Translations under genes and position numbers: made by a program
The notes under the pieces: model-generated
Told to the model about the DNA's origin: nothing
The model's input: the letters and a program-made list of their open reading frames with translations, nothing else
Databases searched by the model: none
Shown here: positions 48,201 through 63,300 of the stretch, in pieces
Layout of the letters: every line of letters begins with the position of its first letter
How positions within the stretch are numbered: the stretch's first letter is position 1
Assembly: GCA_026008535.1 (NCBI GenBank)
Contig: BRKX01000006.1
Span: 30,244,664 to 30,308,663, forward strand
DNA length: 64,000 nucleotides
DNA from: Perilla frutescens
Taxonomy: Eukaryota > Streptophyta > Magnoliopsida > Lamiales > Lamiaceae
Reading direction: 5' to 3'

Positions 48201-51200
48201 CTAATTGGAATTCCAATAGCATACTTAATACTAGTATAGTCACAAATATGATCTAACATCCGTAATTGGAATTCCAATTCCAAAATTGGATCTAACATCA
48301 CTAATTGGAATTCCAATTGCAACATTTCTACGAATATAGTCACAAATTGGATCTAACATGACTAATTGGACTTCCAATTGCAACATTACTACTATTATAG
48401 TCAATAATTGGATCTAACATCACTAATTGGAATTTTAATTCCAAAATTGGATCTAACATCACTAATTGGAATTCTAATTGCAACATTACTACTAATATAG
48501 TCACAAATTGGATCTAACATGACTAATTGGAATTCCAATAGCATACTTAATACTAGTATAGGCACAAAATTTGATCTAACATCACTAATTAGAATTTCAA
48601 TTCAAAAATTGGATCTAACATGACTAATTGGACTTCCAATTGCAACATTACTACTATTATAGTCAATAATTAGATCTAACATCACTAATTGGAATTTCAA
48701 TTCCAAAATTGGATCTAACAACACTAATTGGAATTCTAATTGCAACATTACTACTAATATAGTCACAAATTGGATCTAACATGACTAATTGGAATTCCAA
48801 TAGCATACTTAATACTAGTATAGGCACAAAATTTGATCTAACATCACTAATTGAAATTTCAATTCCAAAATTGGATCTAACATGACTATTTGGACTTCCA
48901 ATTGCAACATTTATACTACTATAGTCACAAATTGGATCTAACATCACTAATTGGAATTTCAATTCCAAAATTGGATCTAACATCACTAATTGGAATTCCA
49001 AATCCAAAATTGGATCTAACATGACTAATTGTAATTCCAATTGCAACATTACTACGAATATAGTCACAAATTGGATCTAACATGACTAATTGGAATTCCA
49101 ATTGCATACTTACTACTAGTATAGTCACAAATTTGATCTAACATCCATAATTGGAATTCCAATTCCAAAATTGGATCTAACATGACTAATTGGACTTCCA
49201 ATTGCAACATTACTACTACTATAGTCACAAATTGGATATAACATCACTAATTGGAATTCCAATTCCAAAATTGGATTTAATATCACTAATTGGAATTCTA
49301 ATTCCAAAATTGGATCTAACATGACTAATTGTAATTCCAATTGCAACATTACTACGAATATAGTCACAAATTGGATCTAACATGACTAATTGGAATTCCA
49401 ATTGCATACTTACTACTAGTATAGTCACAAATTTGATCTAACATCTGTAATTGGAATTCCAATTCCAAAATTGGATCTAACATCACTAATTGGAATTCGA
49501 ATTGCAACATTACTACGAATATAGTCACAAATTGGATCTAACATGACTAATTGGACTTCCAATTGCAACATTACTACTATTATAGTCAATAATTGGATCT
49601 AACAACACTAATTGGAATTTCAATTCCAAAATTGGATCTAACATCACAAATTGGAATTCTAATTGCAACATTACTACTAATATAGTCACAAATTGGATCT
49701 AACATGACTAATTGGAATTCCAATAGTATACTTAATACTAGTATAGGCACAAAATTTGATCTAACATCACTAATTGGAATTTCAATTCCAAAATTGGATC
49801 TAACATGACTAATTGGACTTCCAATTGCAACATTTATACTACTATAGTCACCAATTGGATCTAACATCACTAATTGGAATTCCAATTCCAAAATTGGATT
49901 TAACATCACTAATTGGAATTCCAATTGCAACATTACTACGAATATAGTCACAAATTGGATCTAACATAACTAATTGGACTTCCAATTTCAACATTACTAC
50001 TACTATAGTCACAAATTGGATCTAACATCACTAATTAGAACTACTATAGTCACAAATTGGATCTAACATCACTAATTGGAATTCTAATTCCAAAATTGGA
50101 TCTAACATCACTAATTGGAATTCCAATTCCAAAATTGGATCTAACATGACTAATTGTAATTCCAATTGCTACATTACTACGAATATAGTCACAAATTGGA
50201 TCTAACATGACTAATTGGAATTCCAATTGCATACTTACTACTAGTATAGTCACAAATTTGATCAAACATCCCTAATTGGAATTCCAATTCCAAAATTGGA
50301 TCTAACATCAGTAATTGGAATTCCAATTGCAACATTACTACGAATATAGTCACAAATTGGATCTAACATGACTAATTGGACTACCAATTGCAACATTACT
50401 ACAACTATAGTCACAAATTGGATCTAACATCACTAATTGGAATTCCAATTCCAAAATTGGATCTAACATCACTAATTGGAATTTCAATTCCAACATTACT
50501 ACTAATATAGTCACAAATTGGATCTAACATGACTAATTGGATTCCAATAGCATACTTAATACTAGTATAGGCACAAATTTGATCTAACATCACTAATTGG
50601 AATTTCAATTCCAAAATTGGATCTAACATGACTAATTGGACTTCCAATTGCAACATAACTACTATTATACTCACAAATTGGATCTAACATTACTAATTGG
50701 AATTCCAATTCCAAAATTGGATCTAACATCACTAATTGGAATTCCAATCACAAAATTGGATCTAACATGACTAATTGTAATTCCAATTGCAACATTACTA
50801 CGAATATAGTCACAAATTGGATCTAACATGACTAATTGGAATTCCAATTGCATACTTACTACTAGTATAGTCACAAATTTGATCTAACATCCGTAATTGG
50901 AATTCCAATTCCAAAATTGGATCTAACATCACTAATTGGAATTCCAATTGCAACATTACTACGAATATAGTCACAAATTGGATCTAACATGACTAATTGG
51001 ACTTCCAATTGCAACATTACTACTATTATAGTCAATAATTGGATCTAACATCACTAATTGGAATTTCAATTCCAAAATTGGATCTAACATCACTAATTGG
51101 AATTCTAATTGCAACATTACTACTAATATAGTCACAAATTGGATCTAACATGACTAATTGGAATTCCAATAGCATACTTAATACTAGTATAGGCACAAAA

Positions 51201-52130
51201 TTTGATCTAACATCACTAATTGGAATTTCAATTCCAAAATTGGATCTAACATGACTAATTGGACTTCCAATTGCAACATTTATACTACTATAGTCACAAA
51301 TTGGATCTAACATCACTAATTGGAATTCCAATTCCAAAATTGGATCTAACATGACTAATTGTAATTACAATTGCAACATTACTACGAATATAGTCACAAA
51401 TTGGATCTAACATGACTAATTGGAATTCCAATTGCATACTTACTACTAGTATAGTCACAAATTTGATCTAACATCCGTAATTGGAATTCCAATTCCAAAA
51501 TTGGATCTAACATCACTAATTGGAATTCGAATTGCAACATTACTACGAATATAGTCACAAATTGGATCTAACATGACTAATTGGACTTCCAATTGCAACA
51601 TTACTACTATTATAGTCAATAATTGGATCTAACATCACTAATTGGAATTTCAATTCCAAAATTGGATCTATCATCACTAATTGGAATTCTAATTGCAACA
51701 TTACTACTAATATAGTCACAAATTGGATCTAACATGACTAAGTGGAATTTCAATAGCATACTTAATACTAGTATAGGCACAAAATTTGATCTAACATCAC
51801 TAATTGGAATTTCAATTCAAAAATAGGATCTAACATGACTAATTGGACTTCCAATTGCAACATTTATACTATTATAGTCACAAATTGGATCTAACATCAC
51901 TAATTGGAATTCCAATTCCAAAATTGGATCTAACATCACTAATTGGAATTCCAATTGCAACATTACTACTACTATAGTCCCAAATTGGATCTAACATGAC
52001 TATTTGGACTTCCAATTGCAACATTACTACTACTATAGTCACAAATTGGATCTAACATCACTAATTGGAATTCCAATTCCAAAATTGGATTTAACATCAC
52101 TAATTGGAATTCCAATTGCAACATTAGTAC
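45250..52130. repeat. 3,859-bp duplication within the satellite
   Basis: Distinct markers are duplicated at a 3,859-bp offset: GATCAAACATCCCTAATTGG (near 46402 and 50261), the truncated ATTAGAACTACTATAG (near 46176 and 50035) and TTGGATTCCAATAGC (near 46678 and 50537). The second copy begins near 49.2 kb. After about 47.8 kb the copies fall out of register by about 0.26 kb. Confidence 0.8.
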
Positions 52131-53760
52131 GAATATAGTCACAAATTGGATCTAACATGACTAATTGGACTTCCAATTGCAACATTACTACTACTATAGT
52201 CACAAATTGGATCTAACATCACTAATTAGAATTCCAATTCCAAAATTGGATCTAACATCACTAATTAGAATTCCAATTGCAATATTACTACTAATATAGT
52301 CACAAATTGGATCTAACATGACTAATTGGAATTCCAATAGCATACTTAATACTAGTATAGGAACAAATTTGATCTAACATCACTAATTGGAATTTCAATT
52401 TCAAAATTGGATCTAACATGACTAATTGGACTTCCAATTGCAACATTACTACTACTATAGTCACAAATTGGATATAACATCACTAATTGGAATTCCAATT
52501 CCAAAATTGGATCTAATATCACTAATTGGAATTCTAATTCCAAAATTGGATCTAACATTACTAATTGGACTTCCAATTGCAACAATTACAACTATTATAG
52601 TCACAAATTGGATCTAACATCACTAATTGGAATTCCAATTCCAAAATTGGATCTAACATCACTAATTGGAATTCCAATTCCAAAATTGGATCTAACATGA
52701 CTAATTGTAATTCCAATTGCAACATTACTACGAATATAGTCACAAATTGGATCTAACATGACTAATTGGAATTCCAATAGCATACTTAATACTAGTATAG
52801 TCACAAATATGATCTAACATCCGTAATTGGAATTCCAATTCCAAAATTGGATCTAACATCACTAATTGGAATTCCAATTGCAACATTTCTACGAATATAG
52901 TCACAAATTGGATCTAACATGACTAATTGGACTTCCAATTGCAACATTACTACTATTATAGTCAATAATTGGATCTAACATCACTAATTGGAATTTTAAT
53001 TCCAAAATTGGATCTAACATCACTAATTGGAATTCTAATTGCAACATTACTACTAATATAGTCACAAATTGGATCTAACATGACTAATTGGAATTCCAAT
53101 AGCATACTTAATACTAGTATAGGCACAAAATTTGATCTAACATCACTAATTAGAATTTCAATTCAAAAATTGGATCTAACATGACTAATTGGACTTCCAA
53201 TTGCAACATTACTACTATTATAGTCAATAATTAGATCTAACATCACTAATTGGAATTTCAATTCCAAAATTGGATCTAACAACACTAATTGGAATTCTAA
53301 TTGCAACATTACTACTAATATAGTCACAAATTGGATCTAACATGACTAATTGGAATTCCAATAGCATACTTAATACTAGTATAGGCACAAAATTTGATCT
53401 AACATCACTAATTGAAATTTCAATTCCAAAATTGGATCTAACATGACTATTTGGACTTCCAATTGCAACATTTATACTACTATAGTCACAAATTGGATCT
53501 AACATCACTAATTGGAATTTCAATTCCAAAATTGGATCTAACATCACTAATTGGAATTCCAAATCCAAAATTGGATCTAACATGACTAATTGTAATTCCA
53601 ATTGCAACATTACTACGAATATAGTCACAAATTGGATCTAACATGACTAATTGGAATTCCAATTGCATACTTACTACTAGTATAGTCACAAATTTGATCT
53701 AACATCCATAATTGGAATTCCAATTCCAAAATTGGATCTAACATGACTAATTGGACTTCC
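48220..53760. repeat. 4,561-bp offset duplication within the satellite
   Basis: The block about 48.22-49.2 kb recurs at about 52.78-53.76 kb with the same unusual variants, including TCACAAATATGATC, AACATTTCTACG and CAAATCCAAAATTGG. It also overlaps the 3,859-bp duplication, so the events were successive. A related block with the first two variants appears near 58.0 kb. Confidence 0.75.
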
Positions 53761-56529
53761 AATTGCAACATTTATACTACTATAGTCACAAATTGGATCT
53801 AACATCACTAATTGGAATTCCAATTCCAAAATTGGATCTAACATCACTAATTGGAATTCCAATTCCAAAATTGGATCTAACATGACTAATTGTAATTCCA
53901 ATTGCAACATTACTACGAATATAGTCACAAATTGGATCTAACATGACTAATTGGAATTCCAATTGCATACTTACTACTAGTATAGTCACAAATTTGATCT
54001 AACATCCGTAATTGGAATTCCAATTCCAAAATTGGATCTAACATCACTAATTGGAATTCGAATTGCAACATTACTACGAATATAGTCACAAATTGGATCT
54101 AACATGACTAATTGGACTTCTAATTGCAACATTACTACTACTATAGTCAATAATTGGATCTAACATCACTAATTGGAATTTCAATTCCAAAATTGGATCT
54201 AACATCACTAATAGGAATTCTAATTGCAACATTACTACTAATATAGTCACAAATTGGATCTAACATGACTAATTGGAATTCCAATAGCATACTTAATACT
54301 AGTATAGGCACAAAATTTGATCTAACATCGCTAATTGGAATTTCAATTCCAAAATTGGATCTAACATGACTAATTGGACTTCCAATTGCAACATTTATAC
54401 TATGATAGTCACAAATTGGATCTAACATCACTAATTGGAATTCCAATTCCAAAATTGGATCTAACATCACTAATTGGAATTCCAATAGCAACATTACTAC
54501 GAATATAGTCACAAATTGGATCTAACATGACTAATTGGAATTCCAATCGCATACTTACTACTAGTATAGTCACAAATTTGATCTAACATCCGTAATTGGA
54601 ATTCCAATTCCAAAATTGGATCTAACATCACTAATTGGAATTCCAATTGCAACATTACTACGAATATAGTCACAAATTGGATCTATAATGACTAATTGGA
54701 CTTCCAATTGCAATATTACTACTATTATAGTCAATAATTGGATCTAACATCACTAATTGGAATTTCAATTCCAAAATTGGATCTAACATCACTAATTGGA
54801 ATTCAAATTACAACATTACTTCTAATATAGTCACAAATTGGATCTAACATGACTAATTGGAATTCCAATAGCATACTTAATACTAGTATAGGCACAAAAT
54901 TTGATCTAACATCACTAATTGAAATTTCAATTCCAAAATTGGATCTAACATGACTAATTGGACTTCCAATTGCAACATTTATACTACTATAGTCACAAAT
55001 TGGATCTAACATCACTAATTGGAATTCCAATTCCAAAATTGGATCTAACATCACTAATTGGAATTCCAAATCCAAAATTGGATCTAACATGACTAATTGT
55101 AATTCCAATTGCAACATTACTACGAATATAGTCACAAATTGGATCTAACATGACTAATTGGAATTCCAATTGCATACTTACTACTAGTATAGTTACAAAT
55201 TTGATCTAACATCCGTAATTGGAATTCCAATTCCAAAATTGGATCTAACATGACTAATTAGAATTCCAATTGCATACTTACTACTAGTATAGTTACAAAT
55301 TTGATCTAACATCCGTAATTGGAATTCCAATTCCAAAATTGGATCTAACATAACTAATTGGAATTCCAATTGCAACATTACTACGAATATAGTCACAAAT
55401 TGGATCTAACATGACTAATTGGACTTCCAATTGCAACATTACTACTATTATAGTCAATAATTGGATCTAACATCACTAATTGGAATTTCAATTCCAAAAT
55501 TGGATCTAACATCACTAATTGGAATTCTAATTGCAACATTACTACTAATATAGTCACAAATTGGATCTAACATGACTAATTGGAATTCCAATAGTTTACT
55601 TAATACTAGTATAGGCACAAAATTTGATCTAACATCACTAATTGGAATTTCAATTCCAAAATTGGATCTAACATGACTAATTGAACTTCCAATTGCAACA
55701 TTTATACTACTATAGTCACAAATTGGATCTAACATCACTAATTGGATTTCCAATTCCAAAATTGGATTTAACATCACTAATAGGAATTCCAATTGCAACA
55801 TTACTACGAATATAGTCACAAATTGGATCTAACATGACTAATTGGACATCCAATTTCAACATTACTACTACTATTGTCACAAATTGGATCTAACATCACT
55901 AATTAGAATTCCAATTCCAAAATTGGATCTAACATCACTAATTGGAATTCCAATTCGAAAATTGGATCTAACATGACTAATTGTAATTCGAATTGCAACA
56001 TTACTACGAATATAGTCACAAATTGGATCTAACATGACTAATTGGAATTCCAATTGCATGCTTACTACTAGTATAGTCACAAATTTGATCTAACATCCGT
56101 AATTGGAATTCCAATTCCAAAATTGGATCTATCATCACTAATTGGAATTAGAATTGCAACATTACTACGAATATAGTCACAAATTGGATCTAACATGACT
56201 AATTGGACTTCCAATTGCAACATTAATACTATTATAGTCAATAATTGGATCTAACATCACTAATTGGAATTTCAATTCCAAAATTGGATCTAACATGACT
56301 AATTGGACTTCCAATTGCAACATTTATACTACTATAGTCACAAATTGGATCTAACATCACTAATTGGAATTTCAATTCCAAAATTGGATCAAACATCACT
56401 AATTGGAATTCCAATTCCAAAATTGGATCTAACATCACTAATTGGAATTCGAATTGCAACATTACTACGAATATAGTCACAAATTGGATCTAACATGACT
56501 AATTGGACTTCCAATTGCAACATTACTAC

Positions 56530-57380
56530 TATTATAGTCAATAATTGGATCTAACATCACTAATTGGAATTTCAATTCCAAAATTGGATCTAACATCACT
56601 AATTGGAATTCTAATTGCAACATTACTACTAGTATAGTCACAAATTGGATCTAACATGACTAATTGGAATTCCAATAGCATACTTAATACTAGTATAGGC
56701 ACAAAATTTGATCTAACATCACTAATTGGAATTTCAATTCCAAAATTGGATCTAACATGACTAATTGGGCTTCCAACTGCAACATTTATACTACTATAGT
56801 CACAAATTGGATCTAACATCACTAATTGGAATTCCAATTCTAAAATTGGATCTAACATCACTAATTGGAATTCCAATTGCAACATTACTACGAATATAGT
56901 CACAAATTGGATCTAACATGACTAATTGGACTTCCAATTGCAACATTACTACTACTATAGTGACAAATTGGATCTAACATCACTAATTAGAATTCCAATT
57001 CTAAAATTGGATCTAACATCACTAATTAGAATTCCAATTGCAACATTACTACTAGTATAGTCACAAATTGGATCTAACATGACTAATTGGAATTCCAATA
57101 GCATACTTAATACTAGTATAGGCACAAAATTTGATCTAACATCACTAATTGGAATTTCAATTCCAAAATTGGATCTAACATGACTAATTGGGCTTCCAAC
57201 TGCAACATTTATACTACTATAGTCACAAATTGGATCTAACATCACTAATTGGAATTCCAATTCTAAAATTGGATCTAACATCACTAATTGGAATTCCAAT
57301 TGCAACATTACTACGAATATAGTCACAAATTGGATCTAACATGACTAATTGGACTTCCAATTGCAACATTACTACTACTA
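56530..57380. repeat. 423-bp tandem duplication within the satellite
   Basis: GGGCTTCCAACTGCAAC, a rare variant, occurs near 56767 and again 423 bp later near 57190, with matching flanks. Confidence 0.75.
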
Positions 57381-58959
57381 TAGTGACAAATTGGATCTAA
57401 CATCACTAATTAGAATTCCAATTCTAAAATTGGATCTAACATCACTAATTAGAATTCCAATTGCAACATTACTACTAATATAGTCACAAATTAGATCTAA
57501 CATGACTAATTAGAATTCCAATAGCATACTTAATACTAGTATAGGCAAAAATTTGATCTAACATCACTAATTGGAATTTCAATTCCAAAATTGGATCTAA
57601 CATGACTAATTGGACTTCCAATTGCAACATTTATACTACTATAGTCACAAATTGGATCTAACATCACTAATTGGAATTCCAATTCCAAAATTGGATCTAA
57701 CATCACTAATTGGAATTCCAATTGCAACATTACTACGAATATAGTCACAAATTGGATCTAACATGACTAATTGGACTTCCAATTGCAACATTACTACTAT
57801 TATAGTCACAAATTGGATCTAACATCACTAATTGGAATTCCAATTCCAAAATTGGATCTAACATCACTAATTGGAATTCCAATTCCAAAATTGGATCTAA
57901 CATGACTAATTGTAATTCCAATTGCAACATTACTACGAATATAGTCACAAATTGGATCTAACATGACTAATTGGAATTCCAATAGCATACTTAATACTAG
58001 TATAGTCACAAATATGATCTAACATCCGTAATTGGAATTCCAATTCCAAAATTGGATCTAACATCACTAATTGGAATTCCAATTGCAACATTTCTACGAA
58101 TATAGTCACAAATTGGATCTAACATGACTAATTGGACTTCCAATTGCAACATTACTACTATTATAGTCAATAATTGGATCTAACATCACTAATTGGAATT
58201 TTAATTCCAAAATTGGATCTAACATCACTAATTGGAATTCTAATTGCAACATTACTACTAATATAGTCACAAATTGGATCTAACATGACTAATTGGAATT
58301 CCAATAGCATACTTAATACTAGTATAGGCACAAAATTTGATCTAACATCACTAATTAGAATTTCAATTCAAAAATTGGATCTAACATGACTAATTGGACT
58401 TCCAATTGCAACATTACTACTATTATAGTCAATAATTGGATCTAACATCACTAATTGGAATTCCAATTCCAAAATTGGATCTAACATAACTAATTGGAAT
58501 TCCAATTGCAACATTACTACGAATATAGTCACAAATTGGATCTAACATGACTAATTGGACTTCCAATTGCAACATTACTACTATTATAGTCAATAATTGG
58601 ATCTAACATCACTAATTGGAATTTCAATTCCAAAACTGGATCTAACATCACTAATTGAAATTCTAATTGCAACATTACTACTAATTGGATCTAACATGAC
58701 TAATTGGACTTCCAATTGTAACATTTATACTACTATAGTCACAAATTGGATCTAACATCACTAATTGGATTTCCAATTCCAAAATTGGATTTAACATCAC
58801 TAATTGAAATTCCAATTGCAACATTACTACGAATATAGTCACAAATTGGATCTAACATGACTAATTGGACTTCCAATTTCAACATTACTACTACTATTGT
58901 CACAAATTGGATCTAACATCACTAATTAGAATTCCAATTCCAAAATTGGATCTAACATC

Positions 58960-60370
58960 ACTAATTGGACTTCCAATTGCAACATTACTACTACTATAGT
59001 GACAAATTGGATCTAACATCACTAATTAGAATTCCAATTCCAAAATTGGATCTAACATCACTAATTGGAATTCCAATTGCAACATTACTACTAATATAGT
59101 CACAAATTGGATCTAACATGACTAATTGGAATTCCAATAGCATACTTAATACTAGTATAGGCACAAATTTGATCTAACATCACTAATTGGAATTTCAATT
59201 CCAATATTGGATCTAACATGACTAATTGGACTTCCAATTGCAACATTTATACTACTATAGTCACAAATTGGATCTAATATCACTAATTGGAATTTCAATT
59301 CTAAAATTGGATCAAACATCACTAATTGGAATTCCAATTCCAAAATTGGATCTAACATCACTAATTGGAATTCCAATTGCAACATTACTACTAATATAGT
59401 CACAAATTGGATCTAACATGACTAATTGGAATTCCAATAGCATACTTAATAATAGTATAGGCATAAATTTGATCTAACATCACTAATAGAAATTTCAATT
59501 CCAAAATTGGATCTAACATGACTAATTGGACTTCCAATTGCAACATTACTACTATTATAGTCACAAATTGGATCTAACATCACTAATTGGAATTCCAATT
59601 CCAAAATTGGATCTAACATGACTAATTGTAATTCCAATTGCAACATTACTACGAATATAGTCACAAATTGGATCTAACATGACTAATTGGAATTCCAATT
59701 GCATACTTACTACTAGTATAGTCACAAATTTGATCTAATATCCGTAATTGGAATTCCAATTCCAAAATTGGATCTAACATCACTAATTGGACTTCCAATT
59801 GCAACATTACTACTACTATAGTGACAAATTGGATCTAACATCACTAATTAGAATTCCAATTCCAAAATTGGATCTAACATCACTAATTGGAATTCCAATT
59901 GCAACATTACTACTAATATAGTCACAAATTGGATCTAACATGACTAATTGGAATTCCAATAGCATACTTAATACTAGTATAGGCACAAATTTGATCTAAC
60001 ATCACTAATTGGAATTTCAATTCCAATATTGGATCTAACATGACTAATTGGACTTCCAATTGCAACATTTATACTACTATAGTCACAAATTGGATCTAAT
60101 ATCACTAATTGGAATTTCAATTCTAAAATTGGATCAAACATCACTAATTGGAATTCCAATTCCAAAATTGGATCTAACATCACTAATTGGAATTCCAATT
60201 GCAACATTACTACTAATATAGTCACAAATTGGATCTAACATGACTAATTGGAATTCCAATAGCATACTTAATAATAGTATAGGCATAAATTTGATCTAAC
60301 ATCACTAATAGAAATTTCAATTCCAAAATTGGATCTAACATGACTAATTGGACTTCCAATTGCAACATTA
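58960..60370. repeat. 822-bp duplication within the satellite
   Basis: AATAATAGTATAGGCATAAA occurs near 59448 and 60270, and TTCCAATATTGGATC occurs twice at the same 822-bp offset. The copies look nearly identical. Confidence 0.75.
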
Positions 60371-63300
60371 CTACTAGTATAGTCACAAATTTGATCTAAT
60401 ATCCGTAATTGGAATTCCAATTCCAAAATTGGATCTAACATCACTAATTGGAATTCCAATTGCAACATTACTACGAATATAGTCACAAATTGGATCTAAC
60501 ATGACTAATTGGACTTCCAATTGCAACATTACTACTATTATAGTCAATAATTGGATCTAACATCACTAATTGGAATTTCAATTCCAAAATCTGATCTAAC
60601 ATCACTAATTGGAATTCCAATTGCAACATTACTATTAATATAGTCACAAATTGGATCTAACATGACTAATTGGAATTCCAATAGCATACTTAATACTAGT
60701 ATAGGCACAAAATTTGATCTAACATCACTAATTGGAATTTCAATTCCAAAATTGGATCTAACATGACTAATTGGACTTCCAATTGCAACATTTATACTAC
60801 TATAGTCACAAATTGGATCTAACATCACTAATTGGAATTCCAATTCCCAAATTGGATCTAACATGACTAATTATAATTCCAATTGCAACATTACTACGAA
60901 TATAGTCACAAATTGGAATTCCAATTGCATACTTACTACTAGTATAGTCACAAATTGGATCTAACATCACTAATTGGAATTCCAATTCTAAAATTAGATC
61001 TAACATCACTAATTGGAATTCCAATTGCAACATTACTACGAATATAGTCACAAATTGGATCTAACATGACTAATTGGACTTCCAATTGCAACATTACTAC
61101 TACTATAGTGACAAATTGGATCTAACATCACTAATTAGAATTCCAATTCTAAAATTGGATCTAACATCACTAATTAGAATTCCAATTGCAACATTACTAC
61201 TAATATAGTCACAAATTGGATCTAACATGACTAATTGGAATTCCAATAGCATACTTAATACTAGTATAGGCACAAATTTGATCTAACATCACTAATTGGA
61301 ATTTCAATTCCAAAATTGGATCTAACATGACTAATTGGACTTCCAATTGCAACATTTATACTACTATAGTCACAAATTGGATCTAACATCACTAATTGGA
61401 ATTCCAATTCCAAAATTGGATCTAACATCACTAATTGGAATTCCAATTGCAACATTACTACGAATATAGTCACAAATTGGATCTAACATGACTAATTGGA
61501 CTTCCAATTGCAACATTACTACTATTATAGTCACAAATTGGATCTAACATCACTAATTGGAATTCCAATTCCAAAATTAGATCTAACATCACTAATTGGA
61601 ATTCCAATTCCAAAATTGGATCTAACATGACTAATTGTAATTCCAATTGCAACATTACTACGAATATTGTCACAAATTGGATCTAACATGACTAATTGGA
61701 ATTCCAATTGCATACTTACTACTAGTATAGTCACAAATTGGATCTAACATCACTAATTGGAATTTCAATTCCAAAATTGGATCTAACATCACTAATTGGA
61801 ATTTCAATTCCAAAATTGGATCTAACATGACTGATTGGACTTCCAATTGCAACATTACTACTATTATAGTCACAAATTGGATCTAACATCACTAATTGAA
61901 ATTCCAATTGCATACTTACTACTAGTATAGTCACAAATTTGATCTAACATCCGTAATTGGAATTCCAATTCCAAAATTGGATCTAACATCACTAATTGGA
62001 ATTCCAATTGCAACATTACTACGAATATAGTCACAAATTGGATCTAACATGACTAATTGGACTTCCAATTGCAACGTTACTACTATTATAGTCAATAATT
62101 GGATCTAACATCACTAATTGGAATTTCAATTCCAAAATCTGATCTAACATCACTAATTGGAATTCCAATTGCAACATTACTACTAATATAGTCACAAATT
62201 GGATCTAACATGACTAATTGGAATTCCAATAGCATACTTAATACTAGTATAGGCACAAAATTTGATCTAACATCACTAATTGGAATTTCAATTCCAAAAT
62301 TGGATCTAACATGACTAATTGGACTTCCAATTGCAACATTTATACTACTATAGTCACAAATTGGATCTAACATCACTAATTGGAATTCCAATTCCCAAAT
62401 TGGATCTAACATGACTAATTGTAATTCCAATTCCAACATTACTACGAATATAGTCACAAATTGGATCTAACATGACTAATTGGACTTCCAATTGCAACAT
62501 TTATACTACTATAGTCACAAATTGGATCTAACATGACTAATTGGACTTCCAATTGCAACATTTATACTACTATAGTCACAAATTGGATCTAACATCACTA
62601 ATTGGAATTCCAATTCCAAAATTGGATCTAACATCACTAATTGGAATTCCAATTGCAACATTACTACGAATATAGTCACAAATTGGATCTAACATGACTA
62701 ATTGGACTTCCAATTGCAACATTACTACTGCTATAGTGACAAATTGGATCTAACATCACTAATTAAAATTCCAATTCCAAAATTGGATCTAACATGACTA
62801 ATTGTAATTCCAATTGCAACATTACTACGAATATAGTCACAAATTGGATCTAACATGACTAATTGGAATTCCAATTGCATACTTACTACTAGTATAGTTA
62901 CAAATTTGATCTAACATCCGTAATTGGAATTCCAATTCCAAAATTGGATCTAACATGACTAATTGGAATTCCAATTGCATACTTACTACTAGTATAGTTA
63001 CAAATTTGATCTAAAATCCGTAATTGGAATTCCAATTCCAAAATTGGATCTAACATAACTAATTGGAATTCCAATTGCAACATTACTACGAATATAGTCA
63101 CAAATTGGATCTAACATGACTAATTGGACTTCCAATTGCAACATTACTACTATTATAGTCAATAATTGGATCTAACATCACTAATTGGAATTTCAATTCC
63201 AAAACTGGATCTAACATCACTAATTGGAATTCTAATTGCAACATTACTACTAATATAGTCACAAATTGGATCTAACATGACTAATTGGAATTCCAATAGT

